DNA from: Candidatus Latescibacteria bacterium 4484_107
GTDB lineage: Bacteria; Latescibacterota; 4484-107
Direction: 5' to 3'
Length of the DNA stretch: 5,273 nucleotides
NCBI GenBank assembly: GCA_002059205.1
Contig: MVCQ01000143.1
Location: 1 to 5,273, forward strand
Shown here: piece by piece, positions 1 to 5,273 of the stretch
Numbering within the stretch: the stretch's first letter is position 1
Layout: every line of letters starts with the position of its first letter
The notes under the pieces: generated by a model
Databases searched by the model: none
What the model was told of the DNA's origin: nothing
The model's input: the letters and a program-made list of their open reading frames with translations, nothing else
Made by a program: the position numbers and the translations under genes

Positions 1-706
1 TGGCGCTCCCCACGATCACCGAATCCGCGCACTGGGCAACCTCCCGCACCTGTCGGGGATCGGAGATTCCGAATCCCACCCCGATCGGCTTCTCCGTGAA
101 AGCACGAATCCGGGCCACCATCGAACGCAAACTCGAAGCGAGCGCATTGCGCTCCCCCGTCACCCCGGTCCTCGACACGTAATAGATAAACCCCGACGCC
201 CACTCCGAAACCAATCGAATCCGCGCCTCCGTACTCGTCGGAGCCAACAAAAATACCGTATCCAGCCCGGCCTCGTCCATCCGCCGCTTGAAATCCTCCC
301 CATACTCCTCCGGAGGCACATCCAGCACCAACGCGCCATCTACCCCGAAACACTTCGCATCCTCCACAAACCGCTCCGTCCCATACCGAAACACCGGATT
401 GAAATACGTGAACAAATCCACCGGCATCGCGCTCTCTTTTCGCAATTCCCCCACCATCTCCAGCACATCCCTCAGCGACACCCCATGCCGCAACGCCCGC
501 TGCGCTGCCCGCTGGTTTACCGGCCCGTCCGCCATTGGATCCGAAAACGGCACCCCAAGCTCGATCCCATCTACCCCAACCTCCTCAAACGCCGCAATCA
601 ACCGCCGAGTCGTATCCAAGTCCGGATCCCCCGCTGTAATATACGCAATAAACCCCTTCTCTCCCCGCTCTTTTAGCGCTTGAAATTTTTCCGACATCCG
701 ACTCAT
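1..706 (-). CDS. trpA: Tryptophan synthase alpha subunit, 3' end cut by window edge
   Basis: The alpha subunit cleaves indole-3-glycerol phosphate to indole and glyceraldehyde 3-phosphate and passes indole through a tunnel to TrpB. I translated the minus strand from the ATG at 706; the frame stays open to the left edge, giving 235 residues of a family that usually has about 260-270. The signature GIELGVPFSDPMADGP spans residues 47-62 and carries both catalytic acids, Glu49 and Asp60, at the same numbers as in the Salmonella enzyme. Residues 178-184 (SRTGVTG) match active-site loop 6. GFGIS at 211-215 and GSA at 233-235 match the phosphate-binding loops. Only about the last 30 residues are missing. 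The start is supported by GGAGG four bases upstream; a second ATG at codon 4 is less well spaced. The gene follows the permease after 94 bases rather than following trpB directly. The family call is very secure. Confidence 0.97.
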   Translation of the reverse strand, partial: MSRMSEKFQALKERGEKGFIAYITAGDPDLDTTRRLIAAFEEVGVDGIELGVPFSDPMADGPVNQRAAQRALRHGVSLRDVLEMVGELRKESAMPVDLFTYFNPVFRYGTERFVEDAKCFGVDGALVLDVPPEEYGEDFKRRMDEAGLDTVFLLAPTSTEARIRLVSEWASGFIYYVSRTGVTGERNALASSLRSMVARIRAFTEKPIGVGFGISDPRQVREVAQCADSVIVGSA

Positions 707-710
707 AGTG

Positions 711-715
711 CCTCC
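711..715 (-). promoter_or_regulatory. Ribosome binding site of trpA
   Basis: On the minus strand GGAGG lies four bases before the ATG at 706, at the end of a purine-rich stretch (734 down to 711, with a single pyrimidine). It decides for the ATG at 706 over the ATG at 697, which would sit 13 bases from the motif. The strong site means trpA can start translation on its own, without coupling to trpB. Confidence 0.7.
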
Positions 716-734
716 CCTTTTCCTCGCTCCCCCC

Positions 735-801
735 GTGAGTTGTGATTGGTGAGTGGTGGCTGGCAGGAGAAGTCACCAATCACCACTCACCACTCACCAA
801 T
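735..801. repeat. Two opposed arrays of degenerate heptamers
   Basis: On the plus strand 735-762 reads as four heptamers close to GTGA(G/T)T(G/T). Bases 774-801 read as four heptamers CACCA(A/C)T (order AAT, ACT, ACT, AAT), which is the reverse complement of the same family. The two arrays are separated by 11 bases. Because of the periodicity they can pair in more than one register: 735-752 with 773-790 (17 of 18 bases) or 745-758 with 788-801 (14 of 14). The second register includes the last base of the permease stop codon. No T-run follows on the minus strand (GGGGGGAGC follows instead), so a standard intrinsic terminator is unlikely. It fills most of the permease-trpA gap. Function unknown; it may be one copy of a dispersed intergenic repeat. 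Confidence 0.8.
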
Positions 802-2651
802 TAACCATCCCGCTTCCGATTCGACAATAAAATCACATCCCTCAACGCCTCCAGACTTCCGGCCCGCAACCAACGCGCCTCAAACCCCTCCTCCTGCACG
901 ATCTGCGCAATCGCCATCAACGCCCGAAGGTGGTAATTGCGTTCGTCCCTGGATCCCAGCAGAATGAAGACCGTACGCACCGGCGGTTGATCATCGGAAA
1001 ACGCAATGCCCGCTTTGCATCGCGCCAGAAGAATATCGAACTGGTGACTTCCCTCAACGATAACGTGGGGAATCGCCAGGCCCGGATGGACCACCGTACT
1101 GGACATTTTTTCCCGCTCCATAAAAAGATCAAACAACGCGTGCGCATCCACGTTTACGCTCTCCGAAAGCGTGTCCGAAACCGTGCGAAAAAACGCCTCC
1201 GACGTCATACTTCCCTCGAGATCCAGAATCGCGCACTCTTTGATCAAATGATCGAACCGATCTTCGATAATGTTATCCCGCTCCATCAGAATCCCCCTGA
1301 GTTCCTTCTCCAATCCCCTTCCCGCCAACTCCTTCGCCGTCACGCGTCCGACAACGCGGATGAGCGCCGCCTTCCGATCTATCCTGGATCGCGCGTAGAA
1401 CCGAAACCAAATAAATCCCAGAACCGCAAACCCGCCGGTGACCAACAGCGGGACCGCGCCCATCTCCACGATGAGAAACAGGTAGGCCACGATCCCGAAA
1501 ATCTGCATCCACGGATACAAAGGAGATCGAAACGAGGGGCGGTAATTCTGAATCTTGCTTTCCCGCATAATGATCACGGAAACGTTCACCAACAGAAACA
1601 ACACGATCTTGAGCGTGGAGGCGGTCTTCACAAAGTCCTCGAGCCCCAAAAACAGAATAACCGAAATCATAAACGCACTCGTGACCAATATGGAAACGTG
1701 CGGCGTGCCGAACCGTTCGTTGATCTTTCCGAAAAACTCCGGGAGTAGCCGATCCCGGCTCATCGCCATCGGAAAACGGGAGGCCGCCAAAATCCCGGCG
1801 TTGCTCGTCGTGATAAAGGCGGTCAGCGCGGCAATGGCGAGGATCACACTGCCCCACGTTCCCGCAAACGCGCTTGCCCCCAAAGAGATCGGAGTAAGCG
1901 AACCCGCAAGCTGCGCGGGATCCACCAGCCCGATCGTAATCGTAATGACCACCACGTAAATCAGGCTCACCACGATAAAAGCCGCAAACATCCCCAGCGG
2001 CAGATTCCGTCTGGGATTTTTTACCTCCTCAGCGACCCCGGCGATCTTCGTCAATCCCCCGTAGGAAATAAATACCAGCCCCGCCGTGGCAAATACGGAA
2101 CCCAAAGCCGAAGGCATAAAAGGAACGTAACGCTGGAACCGGATGTGCCCGAATCCCAGAAAAATATATCCCGCGAGAACGATCAACAACCCGAAAACCA
2201 GCACAACCTGAACCTTCCCGGCAACTTTTGCGCTCACCATATTCAGAATCATAAAGAAGAGACAGCATCCCACCGCGACGAGCTTCAACTGCATCTCCGT
2301 AATATCCGGATAGACCAGCGCCGCAAACGCTCCGATTCCGATCAGGGCAAACGCACTTTTGAAACTGAGCGAAAACCAGCTCGCGATCCCTCCCAACGCT
2401 CCGGCGTACCCGCCCAGACTCCGCTCGATGAAAAAGTACGTCCCCCCGGACTTGGGCATCGCCGTTGCCAACTCCGCCTTGGAAAACATCGCCGGCACCA
2501 CGAGAACCGCAGCCAATAAATACGCCACGATCACCGCCGGCCCCGTCTTCGCAAAGGCCAGCCCGGGCAACACAAACAACCCGGAACTCAGCATGGCCCC
2601 GGAGGCGATACAGAACACGTCGAGCAAGCCTAATTCTTTTTTTAGATTCAT
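801..2651 (-). CDS. APC-family amino acid permease fused to a PTS EIIA-like domain
   Basis: A 616-residue inner-membrane transporter, longer than ordinary APC permeases (about 430-500) because of a cytoplasmic tail. Residues 1-420 contain about 12 hydrophobic segments. APC hallmarks are visible: the glycine-rich broken helix 1 (GAMLSSGLF, 18-26), AEEVKNPRRNLPLG (207-220), SRFPMAMSRDRLLPEFF (291-307) and YRPSFRSPLYP (370-380). A charged linker (about 421-470) leads to a domain resembling PTS EIIA of the fructose/mannitol/PtsN type (about 472-612). It has GLAIPH ending at His529, the residue phosphorylated in that family, and the second conserved histidine at 574 (NYHLRAL). The likely role is proton- or sodium-coupled amino acid uptake, with the EIIA part sensing phosphorylation state; both are inferences and the substrate is unknown. 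The start at 2651 has GAGGG five bases upstream. It lies between trpB and trpA, so aromatic amino acid transport is a guess from context only. Confidence 0.93.
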   Translation of the reverse strand: MNLKKELGLLDVFCIASGAMLSSGLFVLPGLAFAKTGPAVIVAYLLAAVLVVPAMFSKAELATAMPKSGGTYFFIERSLGGYAGALGGIASWFSLSFKSAFALIGIGAFAALVYPDITEMQLKLVAVGCCLFFMILNMVSAKVAGKVQVVLVFGLLIVLAGYIFLGFGHIRFQRYVPFMPSALGSVFATAGLVFISYGGLTKIAGVAEEVKNPRRNLPLGMFAAFIVVSLIYVVVITITIGLVDPAQLAGSLTPISLGASAFAGTWGSVILAIAALTAFITTSNAGILAASRFPMAMSRDRLLPEFFGKINERFGTPHVSILVTSAFMISVILFLGLEDFVKTASTLKIVLFLLVNVSVIIMRESKIQNYRPSFRSPLYPWMQIFGIVAYLFLIVEMGAVPLLVTGGFAVLGFIWFRFYARSRIDRKAALIRVVGRVTAKELAGRGLEKELRGILMERDNIIEDRFDHLIKECAILDLEGSMTSEAFFRTVSDTLSESVNVDAHALFDLFMEREKMSSTVVHPGLAIPHVIVEGSHQFDILLARCKAGIAFSDDQPPVRTVFILLGSRDERNYHLRALMAIAQIVQEEGFEARWLRAGSLEALRDVILLSNRKRDG

Positions 2652-2656
2652 AAGAA

Positions 2657-2661
2657 CCCTC
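2657..2661 (-). promoter_or_regulatory. Ribosome binding site of the permease
   Basis: GAGGG on the minus strand lies five bases before the ATG at 2651 and supports that start, which places the first membrane helix about ten residues in. It directly abuts the 14-mer tandem repeat, so the repeat is part of the leader of this gene. Confidence 0.6.
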
Positions 2662-2662
2662 G

Positions 2663-2690
2663 GAGGCCGGAAGTCAGAGGCCGGAAGTCA
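2663..2690. repeat. Perfect tandem duplication of a 14-mer
   Basis: The plus-strand unit GAGGCCGGAAGTCA occurs at 2663-2676 and again, identical, at 2677-2690. Each unit splits into two heptamers, GAGGCCG and GAAGTCA, which agree at four of seven positions and differ only by transitions, so the array could be four diverged heptamers. It sits immediately upstream of the permease ribosome binding site. No function is evident; tandem duplication by slippage or a fragment of a dispersed intergenic repeat are both possible. Confidence 0.85.
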
Positions 2691-2693
2691 CTT

Positions 2694-2728
2694 AACCTCC
2701 CGCAGGTCCGCAACCTGCGGGAGGTTGC
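2694..2728. repeat. Nested palindrome with 14-bp perfect stem
   Basis: AACCTCCCGCAGGT at 2694-2707 is the exact reverse complement of 2713-2726, with a five-base loop at 2708-2712. The element is itself built from ACCT, AGGT, ACCT, AGGT at 2695, 2704, 2713 and 2722, each separated by five bases, so shorter stems compete with the long one; for example 2710-2716 pairs with 2722-2728 over seven bases. It starts 27 bases past the trpB stop on the minus strand. There it is followed by AAGTGACTTCC, not by a U-run, so a Rho-independent terminator is not well supported. It may act as an mRNA 3'-end stabiliser, a processing site, or simply be a dispersed palindromic repeat. Confidence 0.85.
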
Positions 2729-2754
2729 CTACGTTCCGCACAGGCTTACAAACA

Positions 2755-3945
2755 TTACGCCATATCTACTTCCATAAACTTCGCCGCCTGCTGAACGTCT
2801 TTATCCCCTCTGCCGGAAAGATTCACGATGATGATCTCGTCCTTCCCCATCGTCGGCGCCAGCTTCTGAATATAGGCCACAGCGTGCGCACTTTCCAGCG
2901 CCGGAATGATCCCCTCCAGTTCGCTCAGTAGCCGAAACGCCTCCAACGCCTCCTCGTCCGTCACGTACGTGTATTCGATTCGTCCCTGATCCTTCAAAAG
3001 ACAATGCTCCGGTCCCACGCCCGAATAATCCAGCCCCGCGGACACCGAATGCGTCAATGCGATCTGCCCGTCCTCATCCTGCAAAATATAAATCTTTCCC
3101 CCCTGAAATACCCCTAAGCTTCCCGTCTGAAACCGCGCCGCGTGCTTCCCCGACGCGATCCCCAAACCACCGGCCTCCACCCCTGTCATCCGCACCGACG
3201 CATCGCTCAGAAACTCGTAAAAGAGGCCAATCGAATTGCTCCCGCCGCCCACACAGGCCACGAGGTGATCCGGCAGCCGGCCCTCGTGCTTGAGAATCTG
3301 CGCCTTCGCCTCCCGGCCGATCACCCGCTGAAAATCCCGCACCATCATCGGATACGGGTGCGGGCCCAACACCGAGCCTAACAAATAGTGCGTGGTCTCC
3401 ACGTTCGTCACCCAATCCCGCATCGCCTCGTTGATCGCATCCTTGAGCGTCCGACTTCCCGCATCCACCGGCGTCACCTTCGCGCCCATCAAGCGCATCC
3501 GAAACACGTTGAGCGCCTGCCGCTCCATATCCTCCGTACCCATATAAACCTCACATTCCAGCCCAAACATCGCCGCCACCGTAGCCGTGGCCACTCCGTG
3601 CTGGCCCGCGCCTGTCTCCGCAATGATCCGCCGCTTGCCCATCCTCCGAGCCAAAAGCACCTGCCCCAGCGTATTGTTGATCTTATGCGCCCCGGTATGA
3701 CACAGATCCTCCCGCTTCAAATAAGTTTTTGCCCCTCCGAGGCGCTCCGTCAACCGCCGCGCAAAATACAACGGCGTGGGACGGCCCACGTATTCTCTCA
3801 AAATCCCATTCAGTTCCTCCTGAAACGCGGGATCCTCCTTCGCCTGAGCGTACGCCCGCTCCAACTCCTCCAATGCCGGCATCAACGTCTCCGGCACGAA
3901 CTGTCCTCCGTAAATTCCGAAATGTCCTTTTTTATCTGGTACCAT
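2755..3945 (-). CDS. trpB: Tryptophan synthase beta subunit
   Basis: The PLP-dependent beta subunit condenses indole with L-serine to make L-tryptophan, in complex with TrpA. The protein is 396 residues, full length for the TrpB1 type, and starts with the usual FGIYGGQFVPETLMPAL (9-25). LKREDLCHTGAHKINNT (76-92) contains Lys88, the expected Schiff-base lysine. AETGAGQHG (109-117) contains Glu110, matching the catalytic glutamate (109 in Salmonella). CVGGGSNSIG (231-240) is the PLP-phosphate loop, and LSGRGDKD (376-383) near the end is also typical. No key residue is missing. The ATG at 3945 has GGAG five bases upstream. The stop at 2755-2757 is TAA, followed by 103 bases of repeats before the permease gene. 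The gene before it is an oxidoreductase, not trpF or trpC, so this is not a classical contiguous trp operon. Confidence 0.98.
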   Translation of the reverse strand: MVPDKKGHFGIYGGQFVPETLMPALEELERAYAQAKEDPAFQEELNGILREYVGRPTPLYFARRLTERLGGAKTYLKREDLCHTGAHKINNTLGQVLLARRMGKRRIIAETGAGQHGVATATVAAMFGLECEVYMGTEDMERQALNVFRMRLMGAKVTPVDAGSRTLKDAINEAMRDWVTNVETTHYLLGSVLGPHPYPMMVRDFQRVIGREAKAQILKHEGRLPDHLVACVGGGSNSIGLFYEFLSDASVRMTGVEAGGLGIASGKHAARFQTGSLGVFQGGKIYILQDEDGQIALTHSVSAGLDYSGVGPEHCLLKDQGRIEYTYVTDEEALEAFRLLSELEGIIPALESAHAVAYIQKLAPTMGKDEIIIVNLSGRGDKDVQQAAKFMEVDMA

Positions 3946-3950
3946 GCGAA

Positions 3951-3954
3951 CTCC
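3951..3954 (-). promoter_or_regulatory. Ribosome binding site of trpB
   Basis: GGAG on the minus strand, five bases before the ATG at 3945. This spacing, and the conserved TrpB N-terminus a few residues later, fix the start. Confidence 0.65.
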
Positions 3955-3975
3955 AATCTTTTCCCAAGTTTTGCC

Positions 3976-4002
3976 ATTATGATAGATTCAACACCGAATC
4001 AA
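3976..4002 (-). promoter_or_regulatory. Weak promoter candidate before trpB
   Basis: On the minus strand TTGATT (4002-3997) and CATAAT (3981-3976) resemble sigma70 -35 and -10 boxes, with a 15-base spacer that is shorter than ideal. The -10 box ends 30 bases before the trpB ATG, which would leave a short leader. The 134-base gap after the oxidoreductase makes a separate trpB promoter plausible, but AT-rich matches of this quality occur by chance. Confidence 0.25.
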
Positions 4003-4046
4003 ACCGAATATCTCAAAGGGGTTCTTTTCGGTGTTTTTCAGTGTTC
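3990..4046. repeat. Short repeats in the oxidoreductase-trpB gap
   Basis: AACACCGAA at 3990-3998 is the reverse complement of 4027-4035 (9 bp, 28-base spacer). Each side also shows a period near ten: ACCGAAT at 3993 and again at 4003, and TTCGGTGTTT (4027-4036) followed by TTCAGTGTTC (4037-4046), which match at eight of ten bases. This may be a weak operator-like or diverged repeat region; no regulator can be named. The gap 3946-4079 has otherwise no gene and no U-tailed hairpin. Confidence 0.4.
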
Positions 4047-4079
4047 AATTTAAGGAGTTAGCGCCTTTTCAAACACGCT

Positions 4080-5273
4080 CTAATCGAGATAAAACGCATA
4101 GAGCCTGACCCGATCCGCTCCCCAGGTGGCGTCAAATACAGCCCGGACTCCCATAACCTCAAGGCCCAACTCGACCCGCACCAGACGCTGGTAGTTCCCC
4201 TCGACCGTTCGCCAGGGTTGCCATCCCACACCCGTAAGAATCTCGATACGGAAATCCCGCACCATTTCAGGAGGCACCCGAGTCAGTTGGCCGTAGCCCC
4301 CGTGATGGCTCATGGCAATAAGTTGCGACATCGCGCTATCGAAAATCAAGCTGATCTCTGAGACCCGCCGAGGATGGGAAAATTCATACTCAATGCGGTC
4401 GCCGACCTTTCCTTCCCAAGCGTGGAGGTCCTCTCCGACGGGCCGGTTTATTCCATCCCGCAACGGCTCCGGATCGCCGGAGGAAGCACGCAACGCCGCC
4501 TGTCGGGTCAATGGAGAAAACTCCTGCTTCACCCACGGCAGATAGCAATCGTCCCTCAGCAACGTCTGCTGAAGCGCTTTTACGTGGCACTCCCCCACCT
4601 CTCTTGGAGTTATCCCATTCTTGACGGCAAGGGCAGCCGCCGTCCCAACGGCCTGCCCCATCGCCGCGCACGTCCCCATCACCCTCGTCGAGCTCATCGC
4701 CATGTGGGTGGCGCTCATGCACCGGCCCGCAAACATCAAATTGGCGATGTTCCTAGAATAGAGACACCGATATGGAATCCCATAAGGAGACGGCGCAGGA
4801 TGAAAAATGGTCGGCTTCCCCTTATGCCGGAAACCGCCGGGATGGTGATCGTCCATCGTCCAGCCTCCGTAAGCCGCCATATCCTCAAAACGCCCCTCCG
4901 ACTCGATATCGTTCTGCGTGAGCACGTGCGCGCCGATGTAACGCCGGCTCTCCCGCTTGCCCGGCAAAAACTCGATCCAGTCCAGCGCCCAATGCTCTGC
5001 CCCGTGATCCCCGTGGTTCTTCAGATGATCCCAGAGGCCGAACACGATTTTGAGCAGCTCGTCCCGGATCCGCTCCGTATCGTGAATGGAATCCTGCTCC
5101 CCGCCCAACTCGATCCACCAATACCCCATCCCCGGATACCCGTGCCAGCGGTGCGGCAAATCGTCATCGCTCGGAAAATCGTACGCCCACGAAGGAGGCT
5201 CGAACGGCTGCGGTTCTCCGGTATCCCGCGCCTCAAACAGACACGTCATCCCCATCGTCTTTTGGTCCGCCTT
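4080..5273 (-). CDS. FAD-dependent oxidoreductase, C-terminal part, 5' end cut by window edge
   Basis: The last 397 residues are visible; the frame is open to the right edge, and six codons precede the ATG at 5255, so that ATG is probably internal. Numbered from that methionine, GGWTMDDHHPGGF (130-142) and NLMFAGRCMSATHMAMSST (172-190), continuing through RVMGTCAAMGQAVGTAAALAV (191-211 region), match the end of the FAD-binding fold in the 'FAD-dependent oxidoreductase' family (Pfam FAD_oxidored type), whose N-terminal dinucleotide-binding Gly-rich motif would lie outside the window. Residues about 275-391 have alternating beta-strand character and resemble a discoidin-like beta-sandwich, as often follows this fold in PVC-type bacteria. 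Family members are sometimes annotated as xanthan lyase-like, but the reaction and substrate are unknown. The stop is TAG at 4080. It precedes trpB by 134 bases; no link to tryptophan synthesis is evident. Confidence 0.85.
   Translation of the reverse strand, partial: KADQKTMGMTCLFEARDTGEPQPFEPPSWAYDFPSDDDLPHRWHGYPGMGYWWIELGGEQDSIHDTERIRDELLKIVFGLWDHLKNHGDHGAEHWALDWIEFLPGKRESRRYIGAHVLTQNDIESEGRFEDMAAYGGWTMDDHHPGGFRHKGKPTIFHPAPSPYGIPYRCLYSRNIANLMFAGRCMSATHMAMSSTRVMGTCAAMGQAVGTAAALAVKNGITPREVGECHVKALQQTLLRDDCYLPWVKQEFSPLTRQAALRASSGDPEPLRDGINRPVGEDLHAWEGKVGDRIEYEFSHPRRVSEISLIFDSAMSQLIAMSHHGGYGQLTRVPPEMVRDFRIEILTGVGWQPWRTVEGNYQRLVRVELGLEVMGVRAVFDATWGADRVRLYAFYLD

Noticed and set aside
735..790. 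Intrinsic terminator after the permease
   Set aside because: The stem is good, but on the transcribed strand it is followed by GGGGGGAGC and not by a U-run, and the loop is 20 bases.
854..864. Eleven-base match between the permease coding end and the 14-mer repeat at 2663-2690, in inverted orientation
   Set aside because: GACTTCCGGCC is short and lies inside conserved-length coding sequence; a chance match is more likely than a recombination trace.
930..1748. Long plus-strand ORF of 272 codons
   Set aside because: It lies entirely antisense to the well-supported permease gene and its translation is low-complexity and rich in Arg, His and Asn, as expected for a shadow frame.
2694..2726. Intrinsic terminator after trpB
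   Set aside because: Strong 14-bp stem but no U-run on the minus strand (AAGTGACTTCC follows); on the plus strand it is followed by GCCTACG.
735..2728. Terminal inverted repeats of a mobile element carrying the permease
   Set aside because: The repeats at the two junctions do not match each other in sequence, and there is no transposase or obvious target-site duplication.
3882..3977. Small ORF of 31 codons upstream of and overlapping trpB, as a leader peptide
   Set aside because: It has one tryptophan codon, no ribosome binding site, and overlaps the trpB start in another frame; it looks like a chance ORF.
3388..4053. Plus-strand ORF of 221 codons
   Set aside because: Antisense to trpB over most of its length, Arg/His/Pro-rich and without recognisable motifs.
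4061..4079. Hairpin after the oxidoreductase stop (AGCG with CGCT)
   Set aside because: Only a four-base stem with a long loop and no U-run.

Overview
The window holds four protein-coding genes, all on the minus strand. In transcription order (right to left) they are: the 3' part of a FAD-dependent oxidoreductase (4080 to beyond the right edge), trpB (2755-3945), an amino-acid permease of the APC superfamily with a PTS EIIA-type domain fused to its C-terminus (801-2651), and trpA (706 to beyond the left edge). No RNA gene, CRISPR array, transposase or integrase is visible.

Base composition is moderately GC-rich (estimated by eye). The large FAD-dependent oxidoreductase with a C-terminal beta-sandwich-like tail resembles proteins common in the PVC group and neighbouring phyla (Verrucomicrobiota, Kiritimatiellota, Lentisphaerota, Planctomycetota, Hydrogenedentota). 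I therefore lean towards an environmental bacterium of that kind, but the window has no phylogenetic marker that settles it.

TrpB and TrpA form the alpha2-beta2 tryptophan synthase, which makes tryptophan from indole-3-glycerol phosphate and serine. Both look catalytically intact over the visible part. Their genes are usually adjacent, often overlapping. Here a 1.85 kb permease gene lies between them in the same orientation, with gaps of 103 and 94 bases. Each gap contains repeats of a different kind: a tandem 14-mer plus a nested palindrome before the permease, and two opposed heptamer arrays after it. The permease could import an amino acid, and its EIIA-like domain keeps the histidine that is phosphorylated in PTS proteins, so uptake may respond to phosphorylation state. 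Its substrate cannot be read from the sequence.

The 134-base gap before trpB has low-grade repeats and a weak promoter candidate, but no Trp-rich leader peptide or T-box that I can see. No intrinsic terminator with a U-run separates any of the genes, so co-transcription of trpB, permease and trpA is possible but not shown. The most noteworthy points are the split trpB/trpA pair, the transporter-EIIA fusion and the heptad-periodic repeats at both permease junctions.
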